From assembly GCA_000729835.1 (NCBI GenBank), contig JFHB01000054.1, positions 62,001-126,000 on the forward strand: DNA of 64,000 nucleotides. The letters run 5' to 3'. Source of the DNA: Atkinsonella hypoxylon. Taxonomy: Eukaryota; Ascomycota; Sordariomycetes; Hypocreales; Clavicipitaceae. The position numbers were made by a program, and so were the translations under genes. Of this stretch, positions 11,401 through 23,371 are shown piece by piece. The stretch's first letter is position 1. Each line of letters starts with the position of its first letter. The notes beneath the pieces are model-generated. The model worked only from the letters and a program-made list of their open reading frames with translations. It made no database searches and was not told where the DNA came from.

Positions 11401-14400
11401 CGTTCGTGCCTGCTTCGTTGCTCATCATACAGGATACAGGTAATTCTCCAACACCACGACCAGCGGACAGCGAGTCGCTGTCGGATCTCTTCGCATCCCC
11501 TTTTTTTCTTCTCCTCGTTGCTGACGAATGAAGCTTATGATGTCATGACCTCGGTCTGCCTGGTCAGCATCCAGTGCCTTCTTTGCATCTTGCCTGGTTC
11601 CTCCGTTTCTGAACCAGACTTGGTCGAGATGTTGACGCCTGTCGAAGCAAAATTGAAATGATCGAGGTCTGACGATTTCGCTTTCTCTGTTACAACGGAT
11701 CCAAGAATGATGCATTTTCAGCCTGCCACGGCGAAATGTAAATTGAGTACCAAGGTCCAACGAACTTCGTTCTGAGACAAGGCATATGTCCAGAACGTCC
11801 TAGATCTACCAACGGTATGTCTTTCCTGGCAAGTTCAAAAACAGTCCCCATTTGCGAGGTCCTAGCTCATAAAATTCGGTGTGGCGATGTGCGTTCTGGC
11901 TGATCCATGACAAAGGTGATCTCGCACTGCAATTAATGATTCATTTGTCTTTGCACCGTGAACATCGTGTTCAAGGTTGCTGACTGGTTGAACAGCAGCA
12001 ATTAAATGAGCAGCTTGTCCGACTTAGGTTGTCCGCTCAAGGTTCAACTGTAGAAGTTCCCAGACATTTAGTCCTCCGAATCAATTCCAGCCAAACCTGT
12101 GGCGGAACTCAAAACAGCCTTGTCGAACGAAGATAGCGGCTTGAATTGTGTCATCGAGGCTACTCCCCCCATGTGCGGTTCTACTATTGCATCAATTGCA
12201 CCATCAGAAGCCTAGTGTCGTTGGCGAGACGTCATTCGCAGAGACATAATCGAAGTCTTAAGTATTGTCCAGGTTATTGTACCCGACGAGACGTTTTTTC
12301 TATACATGCACATATCTTTGTATAGGGATTATCTACTCCGTAAGGCCATGATAATTCGGTATACCCAAACACTCTCGGCCACTTCCTGATTAGCTGTGCT
12401 CAGTGCAAGTGCTGTGTGCCAGGAGGACGGTCCTTGCAATCCCCAATTTTCCTGTCTTCTTCTTTCGATGCATATTTGGAGCCAGGGATACCCATTCATG
12501 GCATGGGTGACTGGCTGTGATATATATTATTTGCATGCACCATGGCACATCAGGCTGGGCCTCATCATCATACAACGTACCGCTTGTGTCGCACTAATGC
12601 CTCATATTAGGCTATTCCTGGCCGATGCAGACGTCCGTCCCATTGGGTCAGTCTGAGATATAATTTGCTGACGGCTCACTGGAACTTGCATGCCCGGCTC
12701 CTACACCCTTGTTCAAAGCTCCCATGACTGCAAGGACCCATGACCGCCAACTTTTCACCTCTACGGAGTACAATGCCCACACATTGGAGCATGCTAGGCA
12801 GCATGCTGTTCCTGGGTCTGATCCAATCGAAGGCATCGCTATAACAGGTACTTCCGCTACAGTACCAACCCAGACTATAATATAAGTATTCGCGATCATT
12901 TAAGCTACAACAAGCTACATTCTAGTAACACATCTGTAGTGGCGACTGGAAGGAGCTTGAGGTTTCGCGAACGAGCCGGGGAGGCTATGGGTCACGAGAG
13001 TACCTGAAGCCTTATCGTCTTTAAGGAGATGGCAAGGTAATTTATCACTGCGACACTCTTGGTTCATGTTACGCCAATGGAAGAATATCGTATGCACCCG
13101 CTCACGAGACTTGCTACCAAAGTTAAACAGCTTTTCCTCCTGGTCCTTCCGTATGGGGGATCAGTAGAGACTCTGCCTCCCGCCTTTGTCCCGCGAAAAG
13201 CTTGGTGAAATCTTGGGAGTTTACAACAACACTCGGCCGCCCTAGTCACCTTGCTTAATTTCGGAGAATTGTATTGCTTGCGCTTTTACAAGAACCAGCC
13301 CAGTATTTGCACATACGGTGGCGTTTTCTCTCCGACATATGGGGCTTTGAACAAGAAGGCGTCAATAACACAATAAAACAGAAGAAAGGCATGAGCATCA
13401 TGGATCGGGTGTATGATTGCTCCGCGCACCGTTGAATGTGGTTGGTGGACCCCAATATACATGATACTTACCGCTGCGAGATTGTGTTAGCGCCGCAGCC
13501 CTGACTCCCACTATTTAAAGGGGGATATTTGCGCGGGCCATATTGTCTAATGGCGGATGATCTGTACGTCAAATGGTCGACGAGTATGACACGTGCGGCT
13601 ACGAAATGAGGTGCTGAAATGAAATCGGGCAAGCGTCGCCACAACAGCCCTGCATACGCAACAGGCAATACTGCTAATATTGTGAACAATAGCTTGGAAT
13701 TAGCTGGTGCCACACCGTCGTTTCTACTTCTTTGTTGGATGACTGATACTTGGCGAGTGCTATTTCAGTCCTCCCGAAATCAAAGGTTCAACCACTAGTG
13801 TGTCAAAATTATGACTATATGACAAGTGGTAATTCGTCTGAAATCCCCGGGGCTCTTCCATCAAAAGAAATTACATTCAGGGCATCAGGTCAAGTCGAGA
13901 GACAACTTAATCCAATGGTGTTACAATCGTTGCGCGCCATTTTTTCGAATGGAACGAAGCTTGATCACAGAATGACGAAGCGGGACATGGCCAGAAGAAG
14001 ATGTCACCCGTCATTGCATGGACCAGCGCCTCATGGCAGGGCATGGCAGGGTTGAACTACGAAGCACGAAAAAAGTGGATAATTGGCAAGGGCAGGTGCC
14101 TCCTCCTAAATAGGCTCGATCTCTGGCATGCAGATAGATAGCTGCCATGCATAGCGTGGAATACGACCCAACTGCAGATTGTAGTTGAGATGCACTCTGA
14201 GATCGGAAACACAATGACGGTGAGGAGCACAAACGGGCCGCCCCCGAACCCGGGAGGAGCCACACAAGGAGGCAGTGAAGCCTCCCGATTGAGAAGCTGG
14301 TATCCTGTTGGGCAGGATGACCAGGTATCTTCATCTACAGACACGGGTCAGAGGAGGTGCGCGCGTTCATCCTATTAGCTCCTACCGCGGACCGGTTTCT

Positions 14401-16845
14401 TGGAAGCTGTCGCCATTTTCCATCAGTATACGATACATGCAGAGCAACCCCAGGGCCATGAGAGAGGCTTTTGGGGTTCGTACTGGGACCAGGTCCATCA
14501 TCAATGGGCTCGCTTTTGCGCCCAGCCGCTCATCTGAAGCAGCGAACCGCGGGCCAAAAGCGCCCCGAGGAAGTCGAAGTCGCCGAATGAGAGCGAGGAT
14601 GATGGCGAGGTCATGTTTCTAGCGTTGGTGGTTCTCGCCAGCGCCAGCTGGGCCAACTCCAAGTGGTAGCTAGCTACCTTTTACCTTTATTAGCTAGGTA
14701 GGTAGAGCCCCAGGATAGGTGTGTCTATGGCTTGCATATTAGCATCTGCAGCCAATGCCTTTCAGCCTGAACGTAGTCTCACGGTCGGTCGGTTCATGCA
14801 GGTGCCCCCTGTCCTGGGGACTTTTCGGTTCTATGTGAAATCCCGAGGAGTCCGTTTCACCATGCCATCTTACCTTGTTGGTAAAAAGGCATTGTGCCTG
14901 CCTCTTCATTTATGGCTTGCAGGAATAGAAGTCTTAGTTCGCAAACCCTGGGCTTCACCTGTCCGTGTTTGTTCCCAAGACAAGACATTGCGTACCTACC
15001 AAGTTGGGAAACACAGAACGGCCAAGTGTGGTCAGCGTGTGCAGCTAGTAGGGTGGGGATCTAGATGAATGATGTTGTTTATCCATGGCGAGCTGAAGGA
15101 GCAGCATTTTTCCTTTTCCTTCTTGGTTCCTAGGCGGGAATCAGGGGCGCTGCCGAGGGAGGACGGGCATGCATAGCACGCTCTACCCCATACGCAATAC
15201 AATACACATTGGCAGTCGTCGTCAGTAACGGCGCTGTTGATGCCTGACGATGTGTTGGTGCCATGCAAGAGTGCTTTAGACACCAGAGCCCATGCATGCT
15301 CCATGTTCTGTCCTCGCCAGCCTCCAATGGAATTCGGACACACATAATTCCCCATTTGCTGTAATCCTTGTGTGTCCAGGACCTAACGCAAAGAGCTACA
15401 CGAATCTGCACATGACGACAAATGAAGGAGAGACGATCCTTATTGTGATTGCCTGCCTGTATGGGCTCCAGCTGCGGGAAGCAAGAGGTTTCACTCGCGG
15501 CTGCGGGTGAGACTCGGCCCAAGGTTATGTACATTATGCATGTGTAAATCGATGGTCTGCCAAAACTGGCATCCACTCAATATTCAGTTTACTACAGTCG
15601 AAGCAGGTTGGACTGCATCAACACGGCCAATCTAGCAATCAAGACTGGCGTCCAACTTGGCCAGTGGCGACAAGACAAAGACGGGGAAAAGTCATGACGT
15701 GAGTGAGTACACGGGAAAGTTGGTGATGGTGATGATGATGATGATGATGCTGGCTGATAAAATAAAGTGAGAAGATGGCTTGCAAGGGCGACCAACCGCA
15801 TTGAGATGTATGCACGTGAACTGCCGCAGTCGCAGTCGCTCAAAATGGGTTCAATTCTGTTCATTCAAGTCGACGCGGGATGCCTGATCAACTAATCAGG
15901 CAAGAAGATGGCGACCATCTAAGCGCACCACCTGCAGCCGAGAATGTGAGCAAACATGGAATTTTGTAAGAGACATAAAGAGAAAGAGACTCGCTCATTG
16001 AACGAGGGAGTATTCGACTGCTAGCTGGGGAGCTGGGTGCAAGGTGACAGAATCGGTGAGGGCAAAAGCCAACAAGCGAGCTGCGGAAATGAAGCCGAGG
16101 CGTGGACGGAGTAATCATCTGTGTGGAATCGGTCCGCAGCAAAAGTTGGTGTTTGTCGAGATGAGTTCAAACTTGGGAAATGGATCAAGATGTTAGATGT
16201 TCCATCGGCGCCTGTCGGCATGGCATGTAAGGCATGGCATGTACTGAGTAAGGGGGAGCAATCAGTTAGCGCCCGTAGTCGTTGGTCGTCCAATGAACCC
16301 TGATGGGGAGCTTCATCTATCACGACCTGTCACGTCAAGGGCTGTACATGAATACCCATGTAGCAATGCTGGCTTAATTTAGTAGCAGCTCTCCGTACGT
16401 CAGATAATAAAATACTTCTCCTTGCGCTGAATTTATATGCGGATTCAAGTAGCCTCTTGTCTACTGATCTGATTGGCTGACTACCTAGGCACCTAGGCTG
16501 ATTCGACACAATTGTCGAGCTGCCCCGCCCCACTTCTGACGACACCACTGCACAACTCGGTCCCTAGCCACCTTGTACACTCTGTACACTCAATCAGTGA
16601 CGATGTCCAATATTCTTGTTCCAGTCCAAAACCAAACACCGCCTTGAGCAAAGGAAGCGATTTGGAAACACATTAAGCAAGGCTTGATCAAGATTGGTCT
16701 CCTGGCCTGCCTCCCCTTCCAAGAGAGAGGGAAAAGAAGAGAAAAGAAAAAGAAAGGCAAGACGAGATATCGTTTGCTCACAAAAGCAAAACGTTATCAT
16801 AATTCAGGATGCAGCATTGGAAGGTTGATAACTAGTCCATGGCTC
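8473..16845. other. Gene-poor region
   Basis: More than 8 kb with no open frame that resembles a protein family on either strand. Frames longer than 60 codons exist but overlap in several phases and often lack ATG. Features seen are a (GAT)n run at 15724-15749, TACGGAGTA-type 9-mers at 12334 and 12762, and TAGGTA-rich stretches near 14672 and 16480. The first part probably holds the bZIP promoter. Base composition is ordinary, so this is not a RIP island. Confidence 0.5.
15724..15749. repeat. (GAT)n microsatellite
   Basis: GTGATGGT followed by six GAT/ATG units. Confidence 0.8.
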
Positions 16846-17815
16846 AATCTTGGATGTAGGCTGGCTGAAGGACCGTTCTACGAGAGAGAAACCAACTCCA
16901 TACGCTTTGTTGATATCATAAAGAAGAGAGTGCACACAGTCCCACTTGACGGGGCTGTCCAGACTCACCAGCTCGACGTCTGCCCAACTGTGACTGCGGA
17001 CATTGAGGGTGTAGACCCCTGAGAACGCATTCTGATTGGCATCAAGTACGGACTGGCAGTATTACATCGAAAGACAGGCGCATATGAAATCGTTGCGCGT
17101 TTCAACGATCCAGACAATGAGCGGCTGCGCAGCAATGACGGAGCGGCCGATCCTCACGGTCACTTCTGGCTGGGCAGTATGACAGACTTTGGAAAGGGAG
17201 AGTTTCAGCCCGAGGGTTAGCGGATTCGCCATGGGACGCTTCCTTTTTTTTTTTTTTTTTTTCTCTCTTTTGCCCAAAAAAGAGGCCTCGCGCTCTGGGG
17301 TACCTCGAAATGCTGACATGCCCATCAAAACAGGCTCCCTATACCGATTCCGCAAACAAGGTAAAGAAGAGGTGATGCAGGGCCTGACGATCCCCAACTC
17401 GGTCGGATGGTCTCCCGATATGAGGACCATGTACTATACTCACTCTCACGCTCGTCAGATTTGGGCTCTGGACTACGACACTGGCTCGAGTGCCGTGTCG
17501 AATCAACGTCTGTTTTATCAGCACCCGACATCAGGAGAGCCCGACGGATTCCGCATTGACGTCGACGGCCACATGTGGACGGCTGTGTATGGTGAAGGCA
17601 GGGTTCTCAGGATCAGTCCTGATGGCCGGGTCACTGGGGAGATTTCGCTCCCGACGCGGAACATCACCTGCGTGCAATTCTCCGGCACGCAACTCATCAT
17701 TACCTCCGCGGCAGATGAGGATGGGCATGGTCAGGGCAAGCAATACGGCGGCAGCCTGTTCAAGGTGGATGTGGGGACGGCCGGGCTGGAATTGTTCAAG
17801 TTTAAGATGCGATGA
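16840..17815 (+). pseudogene. SMP-30/gluconolactonase-like protein, apparently decayed
   Basis: A frame related to the SMP-30/gluconolactonase/LRE-like beta-propeller family runs from about 16840 to 17815. Exon A ends at 17215, an intron spans 17216-17333 (GTTAGC donor, CTGAC branch, CAG acceptor, T19 inside), and exon B runs from 17334 to the TGA at 17813-17815. Family landmarks are kept: CRLAEGPFYE (metal-binding Glu), IPNSVGWSPD (Asn) and EPDGFRIDVDG (Asp). Two defects are visible. No in-frame ATG precedes the conserved start of the domain, and an in-frame TGA at 17020-17022 interrupts TADIEGVDP/ERILIGIKYG. The reading frame on both sides of the TGA is the same, so one base change (for example CGA to TGA) explains it. 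Intact family members hydrolyse lactones or act as metal-dependent esterases. This copy is probably inactive unless the stop is a sequencing error or is read through. Confidence 0.75.
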
Positions 17816-20800
17816 ATCTCCGTAGATGGGCTTGGCTCGGTTTTCGTCCATGGTCCTCGGAGATTAGGAAGCTTCGACATGTCAGGTTGTCGAGCAGGCG
17901 TGGCCGGGATGACAGGGTAGAGTGTGGGAATAGTATCGTGTCGCGACCGTTCCGTTTCAAAGAACCAAAGACCAAAAAAAAAAAAAAAAAAAGATTGCGA
18001 AACCACAATGAAAGACATTTTTTTATTTTACATGGTGTCCAGAGCATCAAATTTCCCTTTGCCTCTTGTTATTATCGCATCCGCCAGGGTCGGAACCTTC
18101 GTTGCTATCATGGTCGGATAGGTGGGGCTCCTCCATATCCGCATTTAGAGCTTTGCGCTCATTCAGTCGTTGCTAACTAGTCTTGCGTCTGGACAGGCAG
18201 AAGCGGGAATGGGAACGGGTTTAGAAAGCGTACAGGGCTGACAGTCAGACAACCAGGAGCATCACATCACGACTGAAGCCGAGCCGAGCCGAACCAGGCG
18301 ACGGACGACAAACCACATGCGACGACGTCGCTCTGGCATAGTAGTTGAATGCCGCCGTCCTGAATCCTAATACGGTCATGCCGCCACTGCAATGGCATGC
18401 CAGCGGCGGAGGTTTCATCTTGGAGCAGAGCATCCACCTCAAGATGGCAAACCGCATGCCGATTGGTATCAGCAGTGCCATGGCAGTCACGATCACAATC
18501 ACGGAGCACGGGCACGGGCACGGTCCGTGGATGAGATCACCATCAAGGTCATGGCTATCACCATAGTCATAGCGTCCTGTACGCTCACTCATGCCATGTA
18601 TCTACGTACACACAGAGTATGGGCCTCGGCTCGGCTGCAAAGCCCAACCACGCCTCACCAAGACGAACAAGAAGAGCAACAAAGGCCGGGAGAAGGACCC
18701 CAGTCGTCACTCCATCCATGGGCCATCCCTGGTCAGAAACAGAAAAGGCGCGAGAAGCGAAGACGCACAGACACGAACACCCCAAGCCAACCAACCAACC
18801 AACCACCCATGCCGTGCCTGTCTCGCGCTCTCCCCCCCCGTCCTGCCTTGCCAACAGACTTGCAGAGCCGGTATGCAGAACGACAGCAACGCAACGGGTG
18901 CTGTCTGTCCTACTTGGTCCTCCATCTAAGCAGCACACGACGACGCGCAATGGGCCCCCCCCCCCCGGGGGCCATTTCGTGTTGGGCACAGCCTGATGTC
19001 GGTGAAGCTCCCAAGTCGAATCCCCCCCCCCGGTCTCTGGGGATGCCCAATCCCAACTCCCTCTCTTTCTGACCGCCGGCTTGCCTCACCGCCGAGCATG
19101 TGTCGAGACTAAGCATCCCAAGCGAGGCAATCTCCTGTGGGTTGTCGTGGCCAACTCCCCCCCAATTGAGAACGAGCATGCACGATAAACCCGTCACGCT
19201 GCATCGTGTAAAATGCAAGTCCTAGAGACCGGCAAAAGCAAGGGAAGCAAAACTGTCTTCGTGTGAAGAACGGAGAAGGAAACCCCCAAAAAAAATAAAA
19301 AGTGATATATCATTTACAGTTTAATTCTTTGTCTAGTTCATGCCATTCCATTCGTTGGGCCTGCGTTCGTTGTGCTTTGGATTTTCTTTCTTCTCCGGCG
19401 ACACTGCGAGCGGTACACACCCTGGAGGTGAAGTTTGGACAAGAGACTTGACGGAGTACAAGTTTTTCATTGCTCGGTGTGCAGTTTACGCGGGTCATTG
19501 TCCATTTGGGGAAAAAAGAGGAAGGGGGGAGAGGGGGGAGTGTCGACGAGCTGTCATACTTGCAGAAGGTCTCGATCATCTCCTGTGGGTTGGCGATTGT
19601 TTTCCTGCGAGTGCGACCCCGTTGCGTGGAAATATTTTTCGGTGGTAGGCCTGATGAAGGGCTTTTCGTTGTTGTTTTTTTTTTCCCTTCCGTTCTCTTT
19701 CCTTGTTTTGTTTGCCCATATGAGTTTTAGGTTGTTCGGGATGCTACCATGTTCCTAGTTGTCTCTGTGCCTGAGACGGAACGTGCCCCCTTCGAAACAG
19801 CTGATCTCGAGATAGGCACTATAAACCGCGGATAACGCGGATATCTCGAATGCCATCTCTGATGGTTCTCTTTCAAACCTCACTCTGGATGCCCGCACGA
19901 CCAATTGGTGTTCGTGGGTTGAACGGTTACTGCTATCTTGTTCCGCCGGCAGTTCGCCCCATGACAGCAGTCCGAAGCAACTCTTTGCCCCCCAGATTGC
20001 TGCCCTCGAGCCGAACCACGCGTCCGCAGCAGATCTCGGTCCTTCTACTCCCAGCGGGAAAGGACCCTCTCACCATGCCATCTTCCAGCCCTCACTCTGT
20101 CCGCTATCCCGTCGTCTGCGTGGCGTATCGCTTGCAAAAGGCTACATATAACAGCCGCTAACTGAGAATCTCTAGTCAAGTCTTATCGGAAGTGGACTCC
20201 GTTGCATCACGCAATCAGGTTCGTGATGCCCCTTCACACTTGCCATTGCATGTCCCGACGAGACGTGTGCACTGCTATCATGGCTCCCGCCCGTAGTCGA
20301 CTCGTTTCCTACACGTACAATGACCAATGGCTGGGACTCAATGCTTCTGAAAGATGATCCCTGAGCTAGGATACTCGCGGCCCGTCCCATAAGGACAGCA
20401 TTTGGTCAGATGATGAACACATCTGAGCAATTGTCGAGTGCGGGTGGTTTGAGAGGCGAGAGACAGGAAGCATGCGTCGAATCATGAAAGGTGTACACGA
20501 GTTGTTGCTCTGGATGCAGAGATTCAGTCAAGTTTGTCACTGCCGTGAATTTCCAGGTATTGGCTTGGCGGGAGCTATCTTCGGAGGTGTTGGCAGTAGT
20601 TTCATCAATTGCTTCATTTGAAGGCATTCATCTTGAATGCCTATTCACCGTCCTCTAGGACAACTCCCCCATTCCAACGACGTGGCGAGAGAAACCGCGT
20701 TGACTGGGACGCCCCGAACGATGGCTTAGAGCCCTTCGTCCGTTGTATACAGTTTGCCAGTGATTCTCACAAGCATAATTCGTAAAGCGCATTGCTCTGC

Positions 20801-21540
20801 ACGTAGAGTCTCAATCTGGTCCGTTGTCTTGTTCTAGCCACGGTTCCTCATGCAAGGTAGCGGTTGTCAAGAGATGTGACCACCGTACAGAACACCTATT
20901 CTCGCTGCAGAGAATACAAATCTTCACTGTAGCCCATTCAACAATTTGCTGTAGATGTCAGGAAAACATGGAACCAGGGCGGGAGTCTAGCAGGAAAGAT
21001 TGATCAAGGCCAACATCACCCGATCTCTACCATACATTGAGCCCGATTCGGCCACGAATGATACTGAAGGATGTAGGAAAGGAGAACCCCCAAGTCGTGG
21101 GACAAGTCAGACGTAGTGTGCTCAAGTGGTATGATAGTAAAGAGTAGCTCGTAGATGGTATAGGGAGATCAAATCGCTCATGAAGAACATTGAAGTCGGT
21201 TCATCCTGTCCCAGTAGCGCTCCTACTATAATCCGGGCCCCATCACTCCCATCTAGCGTGAATGTGGGGGAGAGGCCCGCCCATACCCGTCGACAGTTGT
21301 AAGGCGCTAGTGGACCAATCAGGACCAATCCCGCGTGCTAGCCCTTGATATCCATGTCACAGTAGCTATCCCCAAATGCCAAAGACATCAATGTTACAAA
21401 CATGCCATACGTAAAGGGCCTTTGTAGTATCCTGCCAATTCCTCCGTGCTCCGTGCTCCGTACTCCGTATCCCACTCGTCATACGCGGACGCGCTTCATC
21501 CCATTGATGATGTGACATTCATCGCAGAACCAAAAGTCCA
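17816..21540. other. Gene-poor region between the SMP-30 relic and the Zn2Cys6 gene
   Basis: No supported gene. It contains A19 at 17974-17992, C12 followed by G5 at 18955-18971, a shorter C run near 19022, and CTCCGTG tandem units ending in TACTCCGTA just upstream of the Zn2Cys6 gene (21440-21470). One minus-strand frame (20627-20172) is listed separately as a weak candidate. Confidence 0.45.
20172..20627 (-). other. Weak candidate small ORF interrupted by one stop
   Basis: From an ATG at 20627 a frame runs 73 codons (MPSNEAIDETTANTSEDSSR...) to a TGA at 20406, then continues in the same frame for about 78 more codons to a TAG at 20172. I recognise no domain. It could be chance, a decayed gene or a short peptide. 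Confidence 0.15.
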
Positions 21541-22932
21541 ATGTCTCTCCCCAGTCACCCTCTTGGCTCAGAGCTCATGCACCCCGGACAGAAGCGGCCG
21601 GCCAAACTGTTCCATAAGAAGTCAAGGACGGGATGTCAGCGATGCAGGGCCCGTCGAGTCAAGGTGAGTTCTAGATACCTAGTAGCTAAAGCCATCTTTC
21701 TTGCCAGGGCTGTCGCCCTTTCAATCCCAAGAGGAGACGATCCTTGTGATTCATCCCAGTACATCTATCTCCTCCTTCTCATAAATGTTTGCCAGTGCGA
21801 CGAACTCAAACCCATCTGCTCCAGCTGCACCCGCCTCTCCCTCATCTGCACTTACGACCGCTTCAAGCCCGAAGACGAACCCTCCGACCCTCTCTCCTTA
21901 CCCAAGGACACCGACAAATCCGCCATCACCAACCTGCCAGAGTCTGAATCCCGCCGCAAGCTCGAGCTCTCCCTGCTCTACCAATACGTCACCGAAACAG
22001 GACACTCCATCGCCCTCGACAATGCCTCCCGCCCCTTGTTCGTCAACACCGTCGCCGAAATGGCCCTCCGATCCGACGCCCTCCTGTACATCCTCTACGC
22101 GGTCGCCGCGATGCATCGCTACAAGAAGTCCCGTAATCTCGACCGGGAAGCCCTCCGTCACTCCGGCACCTATCTCGACATGTCCATCCGCGAACTCACC
22201 CATCTGATAGAGAACCTGGACACCGTAAACGTGGACCAAGCGTGCATGACGTCCACCATGCTTCGCGTCTACACCTTGATAGGGCTCCAAGACCGCGAGC
22301 TTCAACCCTATGTTCCGCCAGCCCATTGGCTCCGCACAACCGTCTCGAGCACCTCTGTCTTCAGGCAGGCAGCCGAGCTGACGGCCCAGAGCCCCGAATC
22401 CAAAGGCATGAAGCTGATCGGCCTTCTAAACTACCTTCTAGAAGAGGAGGCAGAACAAATGCACACAGACGATCTAATGCACCTTATGAGTCGGGACAAA
22501 CCACACGAGCAGCTCGAGCCCTGGAATGACAGCGTGCAGGACGCCTATCTCGCGACCCTCAGCTACATAGGCGGTATACGGTCTGCCATGCAAAGTGGTG
22601 AGTCACCAAGCGATGTGAGCCGACGCATCATCGTCTTCCCCCTCCTGGTGGACTCTCGCTTCGTAGACATGGTGGGAGAGCAAAGACCAAGAGCTCTCAT
22701 CATCATAGCCCATTACTTCGCCTTGCTGTCTATGCTCCGTAACTACTGGTGGATCGGCAACGCGGGAATAAGGGAGGTTCGCGCGATAGAGGCGGAGCTT
22801 GGGCCGGAGTGGAAGCCCCTTTTGGCGCGGCCTTTGGAGATACTGAGGGAAGAAATCGTCTTTACCCATGATACCAGCGTGGATGAGTTATCAGACTATG
22901 CTGCTAGACTGAATCTACGCATGACGAGGTAA
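21541..22932 (+). CDS. Zn(II)2Cys6 fungal transcription factor
   Basis: Two exons, 21541-21663 and 21796-22932, give 419 residues. The intron (21664-21795, GTGAGT donor, CCAG acceptor) sits inside the zinc cluster. Splicing joins CQRCRARRVK to CDELKPICSSCTRLSLIC, giving Cys32, 35, 42, 49, 52 and 59 with the classic C-x2-C-x6-C-x6-C-x2-C-x6-C spacing. The preceding HKKSRTG is typical of the family. The remaining 350 residues are helical and resemble the fungal-specific factor domain found in sterol-uptake-type (Upc2-like) regulators; that subfamily placement is from memory. The intron is 132 bases, a multiple of three, without a stop in frame, so intron retention would still give a full-length protein with a split zinc cluster. 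ATG 21541 is preferred; Met13 at 21577 is an alternative. Confidence 0.88.
   Translation: MSLPSHPLGSELMHPGQKRPAKLFHKKSRTGCQRCRARRVKVSSRYLVAKAIFLARAVALSIPRGDDPCDSSQYIYLLLLINVCQCDELKPICSSCTRLSLICTYDRFKPEDEPSDPLSLPKDTDKSAITNLPESESRRKLELSLLYQYVTETGHSIALDNASRPLFVNTVAEMALRSDALLYILYAVAAMHRYKKSRNLDREALRHSGTYLDMSIRELTHLIENLDTVNVDQACMTSTMLRVYTLIGLQDRELQPYVPPAHWLRTTVSSTSVFRQAAELTAQSPESKGMKLIGLLNYLLEEEAEQMHTDDLMHLMSRDKPHEQLEPWNDSVQDAYLATLSYIGGIRSAMQSGESPSDVSRRIIVFPLLVDSRFVDMVGEQRPRALIIIAHYFALLSMLRNYWWIGNAGIREVRAIEAELGPEWKPLLARPLEILREEIVFTHDTSVDELSDYAARLNLRMTR
21664..21795 (+). other. In-frame intron splitting the zinc-cluster codons
   Basis: 132 bases with no in-frame stop. Removing it brings the third cysteine (Cys42) directly after Lys41. 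Confidence 0.85.
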
Positions 22933-23371
22933 CATGCATCATCGGGTGCAAATCGGGGGTAATGTTCTTGAACAAACAAACATATGTAAGCTCGCCAGGC
23001 GCTGGCTGTTCCTGGATATTCGATATTTCATTTGAGTGGAAATCAGCGACAACCTTTTCTGTTCAGCAAGCGCGCTTTGTGCAATCGTACCTAACTTGTC
23101 TTCGTCAGCTGAGTCTATTCTGAGTGCCCACGTCGTCTTCGTTCTCGTTCTGCTTCAACATTCATGCCACATGCTTAACCAGACACTGGCATGGTCCTCG
23201 TTCTGCAAGTTGCAAGTGACTGTTTCGGCATAGATAACTCATGAATCCGAAAAGCTTCCAGGTGACATGTATGCTTCATGTCTAGTCAATTGATACAACT
23301 AGACTCGAACGATAATCCAATGCTTTTGTACATGTATTTAATACATACTAGGCGCACCACTTTTATTTCTT
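22933..23371. other. Convergent intergenic region
   Basis: Between the stop codons of the Zn2Cys6 gene (+) and the FYVE-like gene (-). No gene seen. Confidence 0.5.

Noticed and set aside
13468..13713. Minus-strand frame beginning with a hydrophobic, signal-like segment (APANSKLLFTILAVLPVAYA)
   Set aside because: It opens at GTG, not ATG, has no upstream exon I could find and no recognisable continuation.
17020..17022. Programmed TGA readthrough of the fungal peroxisomal type
   Set aside because: The known efficient context is TGA followed by CTA; here it is TGA followed by GAA. Readthrough is not excluded but has no support.
18392..19072. 226-codon plus-strand frame
   Set aside because: Composition is Pro/Arg/Gln-rich with runs of C and no domain. 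Frames on several phases are open over the same bases, so it is probably chance.
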